Shown: in pieces, positions 11,501 through 22,059 of the stretch
Position numbering within the stretch: position 1 is the stretch's first letter
Layout: each line of letters starts with the position of its first letter
Made by a program: the position numbers and the translations under genes
Assembly (NCBI GenBank): GCA_025201375.1
Contig: JAIWZP010000095.1
Coordinates: 1 to 64,000 of the forward strand
Origin: Gongronella butleri
Taxonomy: Eukaryota > Mucoromycota > Mucoromycetes > Mucorales > Cunninghamellaceae
DNA: 64,000 nt
Reading direction: 5' to 3'
The notes under the pieces: generated by a model
Databases searched by the model: none
What the model was told of the DNA's origin: nothing
Seen by the model: only the letters and a program-made list of their open reading frames with translations

Positions 11501-11761
11501 GTATGGCCGAAATGACGGAAAAACACGACTATGAGACGAGGAAAAGACGACAAAAGAGAGGTCAATTGGAACAAGCTTGCAAAACCAAATCACGAAATGA
11601 CCTGCTTTTAGATAGCGTTTAGCCTGTCAACATGGGAAATAGGAACTTGAATGTTTTGCCGCACCTCAAAAGGAAAATGTGGGGTACAAGCGAGCAATTG
11701 CACCTCTCACGAAAGGGTCGACGTGCAATGGCAGTCCAAGATTTTGCCAAAAAGTCGAAAA

Positions 11762-11768
11762 TATATAA
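11762..11768 (+). promoter_or_regulatory. TATA-like box of the second GPR1/FUN34 gene
   Basis: TATATAA lies 98 nt upstream of the ATG at 11860 and is followed by a T/C-rich leader that runs up to the start codon, as in other genes here. Confidence 0.55.
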
Positions 11769-11859
11769 AGTGCGCGACGCAATTGACATTTTATCCTTTT
11801 TTTTCTTCTTGTCTCTCTCTACTTTTTTTACCACTCTTTTTCTAATTCTTTCTCCTCAC

Positions 11860-12561
11860 ATGTCCACCTCGACCAAGGCTGAATACGAGCACTGTGAAGC
11901 TGTCAATGTGACGTCCAATCATGTCCATGACCCTGAGGCTCAGGTGCCTGCCAATGCCGCGCCGGCCTATCCTCCTTCCCTGAAAATCGGCAATGCGCGC
12001 CCTGGCAACCCTGCGCCCCTTGGCTTCTTCTCCTTTGGCACCGGCTCGCTTGCCGTCGGGCTCTTTTGTTTGGATGTCACGCCATTGCCTCATGCAGTGA
12101 CCGGTGTGTGCGTCGGCTATGCTGGTCTTGGCCAATTCTTGTGTGGTCTGTTTGAGCTCCTCATTGGCAACACCTACGCGGCCACCACAATGATCTCTTT
12201 CTCTGGTTTCTTCTTCAGCTTCGCTTACACCTTCTCTCCTCAATCCGGCTTCTTGGAATTGGCTGAAAAAATGGACCCAAAGGTGCTGAACAACAGCACC
12301 GCCGTGTTCATGCTTGGATATTCCGCAATTGCCTTCATCTTCCTGTTGGGCACCTTCCGCCAGCCGTGGCTGATTCGCATCACCCTGACCTTCGTGTTCC
12401 TGGGCTTCTTCACAAGCATGCTCGGCCACTTTTTGAACATTCAGGCTCTCCTCACGGCCAGTGGCGCCTTCTCCATCTGCATTGCCGCCGTCGCCTACTA
12501 CATTGGTGCCGCGCTCCTCTACGACGAAAGTAACACGTTCATCAAGCTGCCCTTTTTCTAA
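11860..12561 (+). CDS. GPR1/FUN34/YaaH family acetate/ammonium transporter-like protein, 233 aa, intronless
   Basis: The frame is open further upstream, but the ATG at 11860 is chosen because it follows a pyrimidine leader and a TATA box and because upstream residues look like non-coding sequence. A hydrophilic N-terminus of ~45 residues precedes the intact NPAPLGFFSFG signature, followed by about six membrane helices, LLGTFRQPWLIR and a C-terminal ALLYDE segment. This is the plasma-membrane family of S. cerevisiae Ady2/Ato proteins and bacterial SatP. The signature is complete, unlike in the divergent neighbour at 7.6-8.4 kb, so this copy is the better candidate for an active acetate or ammonium transporter. 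No intron, while its relative has two. Confidence 0.9.
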   Translation: MSTSTKAEYEHCEAVNVTSNHVHDPEAQVPANAAPAYPPSLKIGNARPGNPAPLGFFSFGTGSLAVGLFCLDVTPLPHAVTGVCVGYAGLGQFLCGLFELLIGNTYAATTMISFSGFFFSFAYTFSPQSGFLELAEKMDPKVLNNSTAVFMLGYSAIAFIFLLGTFRQPWLIRITLTFVFLGFFTSMLGHFLNIQALLTASGAFSICIAAVAYYIGAALLYDESNTFIKLPFF

Positions 12562-15180
12562 ATGCTGGTCATGACGATTAGTGCGCACAAGTTTTTCGCT
12601 TTTTTTCGTCGAATTTACACTGTAGTCTTCCCTCAATAATTGAATCTGCTCATACCATCTGTACTTTTATAATAAAAATGAGGCTTACGAGCCATATGGG
12701 CCACGGACGTGTGCCTGCCAATTTTTTTCTTTTTTTACTATTTCACGCGCAAAATCAACAAAATGGCGCGAAAAATGCGCATCCTCACTGCAGTTGCCCC
12801 ACCTTCGTGACGATTTTATTGCGCAAGAAGGTGCTTGCTCGATATTCGCTATAACAGCCAGTTGAGACAGATATGATTTCTTGGTCATCAACTAGTAGAT
12901 ACACTCCCTGGACTCAATGTTTTGAACATCTCTTTTCCATGGCCAGGGATTGGGAGCTAATACCTTGCGCAATGCGTTCTAGGACATAGAGACCCAACTG
13001 GTACAAATTTGACAGAGAATGGATCATATGGTGTCCAAATTTTTGAATTGGTGCGATTTGAAGTTTTGTGTCTTTGGTAGCTTGATGGCGAACGGGCTGA
13101 TAGACACAGGTTTCGCAGTATATTTTTGGCATCTAGTTAGCCATTAGCCACATACTTGTGAATTAAAAGCAGAGGCTTAAAAGTGCGATGTCGAAAAGTT
13201 CGCAAATGTGGCCTTTTTCTAGTTTTTTTTTTTTTTATCGTTTGTCAATGGTTTTGCAAAGGACAAGTACGCTTACTTGTTTAATCCACGAATCCAGGCG
13301 TTCTCGTTCAAATGAGCTCACCCACAGGGCGCTGCAACCACTGGATCGCGCGCAATGGCGATTTTCAAAAATGACGAATTTTCCTTGGGATACAGTCGAG
13401 GAGCTGAAAATGGTCAAATCCAAGTCGTCAGATCGCCACGCCAGTCATCCACACGGTAAAGTCGCCCCCAGTAACCAACAAAAAGGCAATAAAAACCAAG
13501 TGTCGATTGGTCGGTTTCGGCGTAAAAAGCGTTTTGGGTCCAATTTTCACGTCAAGGTCAACTCAACGAAAAATGAATGTATTTAGGAGAAACTTACACT
13601 ATCAGAACGAGCATGGCACGATGCGGACGTGAACATCCGCGATCTATGAAAAAAGCGATTTTTTGGCACTTTTGACACGGTTTCAAAACCATATATATTT
13701 TTTGACGCGTGATAAACCGCGTCAGTCGCCGAGTTACACGCGCCTGTTTCATATCAATTCTATGTACCTGGTACATCACTTGCCAGTGGACGCGTCAGCT
13801 CGACTCGATGAGCGCATTCTTCCCGTGCAATTCGCAGTTGAAATAAAATCTAAAAACACGAATTGCTCATCAACCAGCAGGTCCATCCCGCTCTTTTTTG
13901 GCATTTTTCTTAGTTTCTCCATGCGCTTCCGCTTGTGTGCAAGTTTGGTATCATTTTGAAAACCCATTTTTGCAATGTTGGTTTCGGAGAGCCGCCACGC
14001 CTAATTTTAATTTGCGTGTGGCGCGCACCAACAGCTGCGCGCGGGCCCAAAATGAACCTTACTACGGATTTTTAGCTCGCTATGGCATGTCAGATCGCAT
14101 GTCAAGACTTGGCCATGTCTGGTTGATGAGAGTCACCCCATTTACGTCCAAAAGTGGTATAAAGGACTATTTCTTCGCAATGGCCTTTTTTTTTCATTTG
14201 CTCCCGAAAGGTGTCGCAGTGAATGATCATGTCTAAATTCATCTCGTCAAAACACACTTGTAAAACGAGTTACAAATGAATTTATTTCAACATTTTTCAC
14301 CAATCGAATGATTTTTCGATCAAATCCTTTGCCAAGGGCAGCCAGGGCGATCTCAGCCTTGGCAGTATGCCTTGAATGTTCACGATGAATAACTGATCAA
14401 ACTTTTAAAGAGACCTGATCGCTGCGACGACAGAAATAGTCCAATGCGTCAGGCGCGTTTTGGCCATTTCGATGCATTGCTCTAAACTGCTCGAGCCGAC
14501 ACGCGTTAAAACTTATTGCTGACCATTTAAGCGTCGGCTTGTCGCGTGCTGTGTCATTAAACTAGACGTTGATTAGATGATTGCCGAGAAAATCGCGAAA
14601 TAAGGGCTCATTTGATCGTTTGACATAAAAAGTTCAAAATGCCCACTTGCAACAACGAAACCAACGTTTATTTGGCAAGGTGGGAGTGCATTGTTCAGCT
14701 AATCATGTCACTTTTGCTGGCCGTGAGATGTCATTGTAGCGCGATTTAATGCATTGGAAATGTACTCGTCGCGGACGCGCTTCTTTGTGACACAAAATCA
14801 CGCGTCGCATGTCGTGTCCCACTGTCCGTCACGTCTTTTGTGACGCAAGCATCCCGCATTGACGAGCAGCAACCTCGAAAAAAAACATAATGGGAAGCAA
14901 AGACACGCTTTTTTTTTGTTGTTGTTGAAAATTAGGAGAAATCACGCGACGCGCGCCTTCATGTCTTGCACTTTTGTGCCTTTCGAGCCACGGGGGACGC
15001 GACACGACCTTGGATCACGCGCGATCCAGATTCTGCTCTCCTTTTTTTCTTTGCCATCTTTATATTCAGGATCATCAAGGTGATGCCAGGTCACTCTCTT
15101 CCCAAGAATAAGGTGGAATTGCCAAAGGATGCTTTTTAATTTAGATGATCAAAAAGTGATCAATGGATCAACTAATGCAT
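12562..15180. other. 2.6-kb intergenic region with a dispersed repeat copy
   Basis: No gene recognised. It includes a copy of a dispersed element (13600-13990) that recurs in inverted orientation at 44.6-45.0 kb. The remainder is AT-rich with frequent GACGCGT-like strings and scattered stops. Confidence 0.5.
13600..13990 (+). repeat. Dispersed repeat, copy 1 (inverse copy at 44.57-44.96 kb)
   Basis: The reverse complement of 44570-44960 aligns with this stretch over several hundred nt, including shared strings such as CGAGTTACACGC, GTGTGCAAGTTTGGT and CTCTTTTTTGGCATTTTT. One translated frame keeps VDASARL and LCASLVSF in both copies, so this may be a remnant of a mobile element's coding part, though no recognisable domain remains. 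Confidence 0.75.
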
Positions 15181-15802
15181 TTAAGCCTGCTCGCCCTGTT
15201 ATTTTTAAAAAAGAAGATGAGCGGTCAATTCGGGGGATTTCGTTGATTTGCGAGGGTGAAATGATGATTTTTTACCTGCTTGAAGACGTAGGTCAAGTGG
15301 CACTTGCCACAGTATTGGCGGTCGCCATGGTTGGCCATGAAGACACCAGCACCGCACGAGCCGTTGGGGCACTCGCGGCGAAGACGGGTGATGTTGCCGG
15401 AGCCATCAACCTTGTAGAACTTGAGGATGGCCATCTTGACTTTCTTGCGCTTGTGCTTGATCTTCTTGGGGGTGGTGTAGGTCTTCTTCTTGCGCTTCTT
15501 ACCACCACCGAGCAACTCAGCGTTGAGGTGGAGGGTGCTGTTGTCCTGGACACCGTAGGCGGTCAAGGCCTCGGCGTCGCGGAGGGGCTTACCAGCGAAA
15601 GAGAGGCACTGGAGCGAGGCATCAATGCCTAAATTTGAAATAAAAAAAAAGGTCAGAGGGGACGGCAAACAATTTGAGAAATTTACAAATGCATTTTACC
15701 TTCGCGCTGGGCGACCATCGCCTTGACGGCATCGACGGTGGCAGCGGCTTCAACGTTGAAGGCAAGAGTGTTGCCAGCAAGGGACTTGACGAAAAGTTGC
15801 AT
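15181..15802 (-). CDS. Ubiquitin-like/ribosomal protein eS31 (RPS27A) fusion with a strongly diverged ubiquitin domain, 156 aa, 3 exons
   Basis: Exons in transcription order: 15802-15700, 15628-15276 and 15195-15181 (15 nt: GEQA-stop). Residues 1-76 align end to end with ubiquitin and end in GG; residue 77 starts the eS31 tail [20 protein letters not shown], with zinc-binding cysteines in CPNGSC and YCGKC. eS31 sits in the small subunit beak. The ubiquitin part keeps K6, K27, K48 and the C-terminal diglycine but has changed I44 to S, V70 to N, R72 to E, R74 to L, K63 to D and K11 to N. It therefore lacks the hydrophobic patch and the C-terminal tail used by E1 and most receptors. It is probably a folding chaperone for eS31 removed at GG rather than a conjugating ubiquitin. 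Confidence 0.93.
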
Positions 15803-16106
15803 GGTGAGAAAGAGGAAGAAAAAAGAGAGAAAATACAAACAGGCACTGTCGGGCACCACATTTAAAAAAAAAATTTGAACGGTGGCTTTTTCTCGCTCAT
15901 CCCGCCGCTCTTGGGTCAAATCGGGTCCCCCATTGGGCCATTGCCTGTGCTGGGATTGATTTCCCCCCTTTCCCCCTTTTTTCCTGTCAATCCTTGGACA
16001 AAAAGGCACAAAAAGGGCTCAAGTGAGGCGCTTAACGGGGAATTGAGAGTTTAAAAATGGAATTGAAGGGCTTTATGATGCTGGGCTATCTATCAAAAAA
16101 GGGATT

Positions 16107-18039
16107 CTAGGCAAATCGGGGAACGGTCCTGGACAATGGCTGGATAGGATTGGTGTCATTGAGGTCCAATGCATAAAAGAAACATTGCTTTGCGCGCTCC
16201 AATTGCTGCTGTTGTTGGTAAATTTGGCCTAGAGCACACCATGCTTGGGCATGATCCCAGCCGTGGGCGCGTGTGACACGGTCCAGATGCCCTTCGGCCA
16301 GCTCCCACTCCTTGACGTGAGTCAATTGTTCGGCAAGTGCAATGTGGCTGTCGACGTGTTCTTCATCGAGCGTGAGGGCCTTGCGGAACGCCTCCATGGC
16401 CATCTCACGCAAGCGCCATTGGGCCTTTGTCCACACGTACTTGCCATTCTCCGGCGACGTCGCGAGTTTGCCCATGGCCTGCACACACAATTGGCCCATT
16501 TGGCCCCAAACATCCGCCACACCCGGCGCGAGCATCTCCGTCTCGATCAATGCCTTGTTCGCCTCCTCGAATTGGCCCGCCAGCGTGAACATGTCTGTCG
16601 CAAAGAGCCAAATCTTCACGAGCAGCGAATTCCATCGATCGCGCTGGTAATGCAAGAAGTTGTTGCGCGTGTACGCTTGGCGGCCCTCTTGCATCTGTTC
16701 CGTGCCAAGCACGGACATGAATGATGCAGATCGCTCCATATTGCCTTGGCTGCGCATCGATGCCATGGACAGACTCGGCGAAAGCACAGATGCAAGCGAA
16801 AAATCGGATGACGCCGTGGGACGACGCGCTACAAAAGGTGGAAAAAGGGATAAAGAAATTCGATTAGCCCCTTTTAATTCCTCGCTTTCGCCATTTTTTG
16901 ATGATTCTTTTTGATTTGGTGTTTACCTTGATTGGATGCGGTGCCATTGACCAAGATGGCCGAGGCATTTGGCGTGATGGCGCTTGGTCTGCGCTGGCCG
17001 AGACTGGATTCCAGTTGATAAAGACTCTTTTTCAGCGATTGCGAGCCACGACGCACAAAGCTAGATTTTGTTTCGGGCATGCCGCGCAGGCTCGTGGAGC
17101 GCACGGGTGTTGGGCGCGATTTGATATTTTCGAGCAAGGCAGGATTGGACGAAAACGACATGAGTGAGCCGCCAGAGGGCAATCGACGCGTAAAATCGGG
17201 CGGTGCAATGGTTGTTGGCGACGGCGATGATGCTTCTTCAGCCTCTGGCGAAGGTAATTGCTGTTGCTGTTGCTGGAGGCGCAAGCGTGCATGTGATGTG
17301 CTGTGCACAGGCGAACTAATGGTCGTAATCTGCTTAATACTCGGTTTGCGCGGTTGATCGGTTTGTTGTCGCTGTTGTTGCGATGACGGCGGCGCCGGCG
17401 ATGACTGCTGTGAAGACGGATGATGATGAGGCAAGACAATTTCAGGATCTTTCTCCAATTCGAGCAATTCGGCAATGCCAAGGTGCGTGGTGAGCACGCT
17501 GTACAAAGAAAACAGATCCGACAGCTGCGGCAACACCTGCGCGGCGCCGTCCAGCTTGGCAATGCAAGAAAGCTCCAGCATGTGCATCTGCACAAGCGAT
17601 TCGGCCGAATTGAGCACGTCCAGACAATTTGCCTCGCCCGTCCACGACATGGCCGGTGCACCAAACGTGTCGAGATGCATCAGCCGCTCCGTAGCTTGCG
17701 AATCATTGAGCGCATGCTCCAACGTCGTCAATGCCTCAGCCACCTTTTGCTGCGATGTGTAAATCAGCGCGAGCAAAATCCACGAAGGCAAATGGTTGGG
17801 ATTGAGCTTGAGTGCCTGCGAAATCGAACTTGCTGCTCCCTTGCAATCGCGCATCTGCAGCTGCTGATATGCCAATTCGTAAAAAGTTTGCCATTGCTCT
17901 CGATCCAGCGTCACTGCAATCTCCAGAGACATCAGCGACTCTTTTTGATGCGCGGCTCGCTCCTCGGGATCTGTGGCTAAAGTAAAAAAGAAAAAAAAAA
18001 GAAAAAGAATGAATTTTGGACATTGTGTTAATTTTGTGG

Positions 18040-18075
<36 letters not shown>

Positions 18076-19922
18076 TTGGGCGGCCAGCAGCCCGTAGGCG
18101 ACACCTCGCACACGATGGCATTGCACCATCAGCTTATCGGTCACCGTTGTGGCCTCGTCATTGTCGTCCGAGTCGTCGGCAAGACCCACGGCAATGTTGG
18201 CAAGCTGAATGGCAAAATCCCCCTTGCGAATGTCGCGTGCATAGAATTGGGCGCCCGTGACAATGACCTGGATGGCTTGGACATTGGTTTCATTTGAGAA
18301 TGAGCGATGCAGCTTGGCCTTGATGAGGTTCAATTTGTCCTCCAGAGTCAATGGTCCGCGCACAGACTCTTCTTCAAGCGCGTCAGGCAGACCAATCAGC
18401 TCGAAATACGTGCGCAATGCGTATTTCGCTTCCTCGTAGTGACCCAGACGCAACAGCGTGTAAAACAAGCCGCGAGGGATGCTGGGGTTGTTGAACGTGA
18501 TGGTGTTGGCATGGTAAAAAAACTAAAAATCGAATAAAAATTAACAATTTTGCGCGCAACGTGTCGCTTTTTTCTTTTTACCTGGCGCACACGGCGAATA
18601 TGGCTGATCTGACCCCATCCAATGGTGTCATGCGCAAGGAACATCATATTGATGAACTCGGTGATGAACGGATCAATCTGGTCAGCAGTGAGTTTGCTGG
18701 CATAGGCACGAATCAGGCCGCGAAAGCGATTCATGAGGATGAACAGCTCGTTAAACGCGGCTTTTTGAATTTCGTCGCGATCAGTCGAAGTGTGAGGGTA
18801 CTGGTTATCCTGGTACAGTTGGATCAGATGCTGCGTGTACAGCTTAAAGATGACCCATTGCTTCTGCACACGCCATTGATGCGACCAATGGGTGGACGAC
18901 AATTGGGTATAGAACCGCATGAATTTCACAGCGAGTGGAGACCTGGATGAACGAAAAAAAAAATGGGGTAAGTGGCTCTGGTCGGTCCTTTTCGCCCTGT
19001 TTTACTTTTTATTTTTTTTTTCCTCTATTTTTTTTATCCATTTCTCACCTTTGACGCACGGCGACCATGATGGCTCGATACAATCCATCTTCAATCCAAG
19101 ACGCCAATGTCACACCTGTCTGGTTCTTGTGCTCGTCCATGGCCGTGCACGCCGAGTCAAACGCATCCAATGCCCCTGAAAGCTGCCCCATCATTTCCAG
19201 GCTGATGCCTAAAAGGGAAAAAATCATATGATTGCCAATCAGCGCGGCTCCTTCGTTCGCCAATTGCCCTTTGTATTACCTTTGATGACACGAGCTTGAA
19301 TCAGGAGCACAAAGCCATACCCTTCACTGACATCCTCGAGCCGCAGAGCCAATTTTTGCAATTGCTGGATCGCACGCTCGTATTGCCCACTTTCGTAATA
19401 CACTCGAGCAAGGATGATCCGTGTAAGCTAAAAAAAAGAACGACAATAAAAAAAAGAAAAAAAAGGTGAGAACGGCTGTAAAATGAGGCGATCAGGTTTT
19501 TTTTTTTTTTTTTTTTTTACCTGTGCTTGCCAATCGTCCGGGGTCGTGAGAGTTGGCTTGGAATGGAGGTGCACAATTGCTTCTAGCTGCTGCTGGATGT
19601 CCGTGACCTCATAAGGAAACAGCTGGGGCGGCGGCGTGACATTGTCGGGCTCGTCTTGCAGATGATCGCGTTGTAAACGCGAGTTTTGCACAAGTTGAAT
19701 GAGATCGACCTCCAATTGCGCAGTGCGCTCCAGCACTTTATGCATAAAAACAAAAGGTCAGCCTTTTTTTTCTTCCTCTCGGTGTCAAATCGTGACTTTC
19801 GTACCTGATTGCTCCGTGAATTGGCCAGATCGGTAAACGAGGTGCTGCACGCTTTGCCACTGGCCCTGGCATCGAGCAACGTCCAAATCCAGCTTGGCCT
19901 GATCCACCACCTTGGTGTCCAT
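16107..19922 (-). CDS. TTC7/Ypp1-like TPR scaffold of the PI4-kinase IIIalpha complex, 1073 aa, 8 exons
   Basis: Exons in transcription order: 19922-19805, 19735-19521, 19427-19280, 19208-19049, 18942-18582, 18522-18075, 17976-16927 and 16828-16107. Helical TPR pairs run through the protein (e.g. ARVYYESGQYERAIQQLQKL near the N-terminus, LGHYEEAKYALRTYFELIGL in the middle, HIALAEQLTHVKEWELAEGHL and ALGQIYQQQQQLERAKQCFF at the C-terminus). The TTC7 arrangement is N-terminal helices, central repeats and a block of 4-5 C-terminal TPRs. An unstructured Ser/Gln/Pro-rich insertion encoded mainly by the seventh exon separates the last two blocks. TTC7/Ypp1 anchors the PI4KIIIalpha (Stt4) complex to the plasma membrane via EFR3. 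Assignment rests on repeat organisation, not on an alignment. Confidence 0.75.
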
Positions 19923-20662
19923 GATGAAAAATAAAAAATCAAGAGGGTGCAGGAAAACAAAAGAAAAAGAGTGAAAGAAATACCCAACGACATCCAAATA
20001 GGACACTGAAAATTAAAAAAAATCATGTGGGGGCGGCGGAGTACGCAGTGCTGGAACAACGAGGGCACTGACCATTTTCTGCATTTGCCAAAAGCAGGCT
20101 ATACCCGCCATCATCAAGCTATTGCACCAAAAAGGAGTAGGCGCGGTCCCCCTCATCCCCTGGCGAGACGAGTTCTTTTTTTTTTTATCCGTTATTTTTG
20201 GAGCCAATTCGTACCCAATTGCATCGAGACGCCACGAGGGCGTCTTTTACCAGGGCACTTGGGGATGCTTGCCCCTGATCTTTTGACGCACGTGTCTCAT
20301 TTGACGTCCTTACCCACGCGTTTGTGGTCCTGCTTGTGGCACAGCCTTGTCTCAAATGACTTGGAAATTGCCACACATTCGTCCTTTCATTCGTGCTTGT
20401 CAACATTGTTTTGTGAAATGAGCGAAAATTATTCTATAACGCGTGATTACGTGCATTGTGAAGAAAAAATGGGCAGAAAGAGTGTATCGACAGCCGACAA
20501 ACGAATTCATGCAATCGTGGACGGGCGAATTGGGACGCCGCTTCTGATTGGCTCGGCGGGTTTCCAAGGCAAATGGCCAAAATGGGTGGCTGATGAAATT
20601 TTTTTTTTCTTTCCTTCTTGCTCTCGTTTTACTTTTTTTTTTTACTCCCTTTTTTCAATACC
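19923..20662. other. Divergent promoter region between TTC7-like and uL30 genes
   Basis: 740 nt separate the two divergent start codons. T-rich tracts precede uL30. No gene recognised; no canonical TATA box seen. Confidence 0.5.
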
Positions 20663-21501
20663 ATGCTGGACAACAACGACAAGTACGAAACAATAGAGAA
20701 GAGAAAAGCAGGCGTATGCATATTTACGTTTTTTCTTGTTTTTTTAGGCCTTTGGAGACGGTGCCCGAGGTGGTGCTAAGGAAACGCAAGCAAGTGGATC
20801 TGCAGAAGCGTGAGCAGCAGCGCCAACAAAAGTTACAAAAGGGCAAGCAGCGCAAGGCATTGCGCACGTCGTTCACGCGCGTGGATGAGCTTGTGCGTGG
20901 TCGCAAGCAATTACAGCAGGAGGCGAACCGATTAAGAACGATCAAGCGCCGCATGGAGCGTAAGGGCATCAGCGACAATGGCGACGGCCAATTGCTTCTT
21001 GTTGTTCGCCAGGACACCATCAACAGCAAGCGCAAGTTGCACCCTCAAGTGAAAAAGACGCTTGTCAACTTGGGTCTTGACCGCCTTCACGCCGCCGTCT
21101 TTGTGCGCCAGTCCAAGAAGATCAACGAGCAATTGATGGCCATCAAGCCCTATGTCCTCGTTGGTGCTCCCTCGCTCGAATCCGTCCGCTCCGTCGTCAA
21201 CAAGCGAGCACACACCACCATCGACGGCAAGCGCGTCCCCATCACTGATAATACCATGGTCGAAGATGCCCTCGGCGACGCAGGCGTCATCTGTGTCGAA
21301 GATATCATCCACGAGCTTGTCGAAGGCGATGAGGAAACCTTTGAAAAGGTCGTCAGCTTCCTCGCTCCCTTCCACCTCAACCTCGAGACCCGAAACAAGG
21401 TCAAGAAGCAACAGAACCAGCTCGCTGAAAAGGCCACTAGCGACTCGCCTCTTCCTCGCATCTACAAGGACGTCAATGCCTTTGTTTCCTTCTACAACTA
21501 G
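20663..21501 (+). CDS. RPL7: Large ribosomal subunit protein uL30 (RPL7), 257 aa, 2 exons
   Basis: Exon 1 is only 20 nt (20663-20682), the intron 20683-20747, exon 2 20748-21501. The donor AA|GTACGA restores phase with the acceptor TTTTTTTAG, giving MLDNNDKPLETVPEVVLRKR. The basic N-terminal extension typical of eukaryotic L7 (KREQQRQQKLQKGKQRKALR) is followed by the uL30 fold: a short block ending LLLVVRQ, then LVNLGLDRLHAAVFVRQS and a conserved YVLVGAPSLESVRSVVNKR stretch. The C-terminus DVNAFVSFYN matches the family ending in FYN-like residues. Part of the 60S subunit in the cytosol. Reading without the intron would replace the N-terminus by an unusual hydrophobic stretch, so the spliced model is preferred. 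Confidence 0.93.
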
Positions 21502-22059
21502 AAAGTCCCATCCCCCCTTCAATGCCCTCCAAACCCCTCCCATCCCCCATCCTGTTTTTATTTTGCATGCTTCTTTTCTTTCTTGTATAGCTACAATATT
21601 TCATTATTAAAATAAACCTTTCATGATCTCTCTCAGAATATGCAGCGGCAACATTTTGGACGCATTTGAGGTAAACAGCCGAATCAATCGTTCTGAATAT
21701 GCAAAAAAAGTCAGTGTTCTCACTGATGAATTGGCTGACATCCTGCATCACGTTTACTTTTATTCAAACATGCGCATGTCTTTTTACTGACACTTGACTC
21801 GCGCCAAAACAAAAAAAAATCGCGCTTTTTTCCTGCTAAAAGTTGGTTTCATCGCATACCGAGCCTGGCACACCAGGACTCATTATCATAATTCACCGCA
21901 TTTGGCCGCGGATTCATTTAAGATGACTTGCGCGCTGATACGTTGTGATGTTGTCGCGTTTGCTACCTGAATGGAAAAGACCTTACCCCCTTTTTACAGC
22001 GTGCGTCCTCCGGATCTTGTTCATCGGGCCCTATACTTGAGCTTGAGGACGCTGAACAC

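Larger units (their letters stand above)
8427..11859. other. 3.4-kb divergent intergenic region between two GPR1/FUN34 genes
   Basis: No reading frame here shows family resemblance, splice-site organisation or codon bias. T-runs occur at 9429-9443 and 10188-10214. The two ends hold TATA-like boxes serving the outward-facing genes. The length is large for this otherwise compact neighbourhood, so it may hold regulatory DNA or remnants of lost genes; I see nothing I can name. Confidence 0.5.

Noticed and set aside
11632..11859. N-terminal extension of the second GPR1/FUN34 protein
   Set aside because: The frame is open upstream by chance, but includes a TATA box and pyrimidine leader; the family begins with a short hydrophilic N-terminus as given by the ATG at 11860.
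20713..20747. Unspliced N-terminus of uL30 starting at an ATG inside the intron
   Set aside because: It gives a hydrophobic start unlike any uL30, while the 20-nt exon plus intron restores ETVPEVVLRKR with proper phase.
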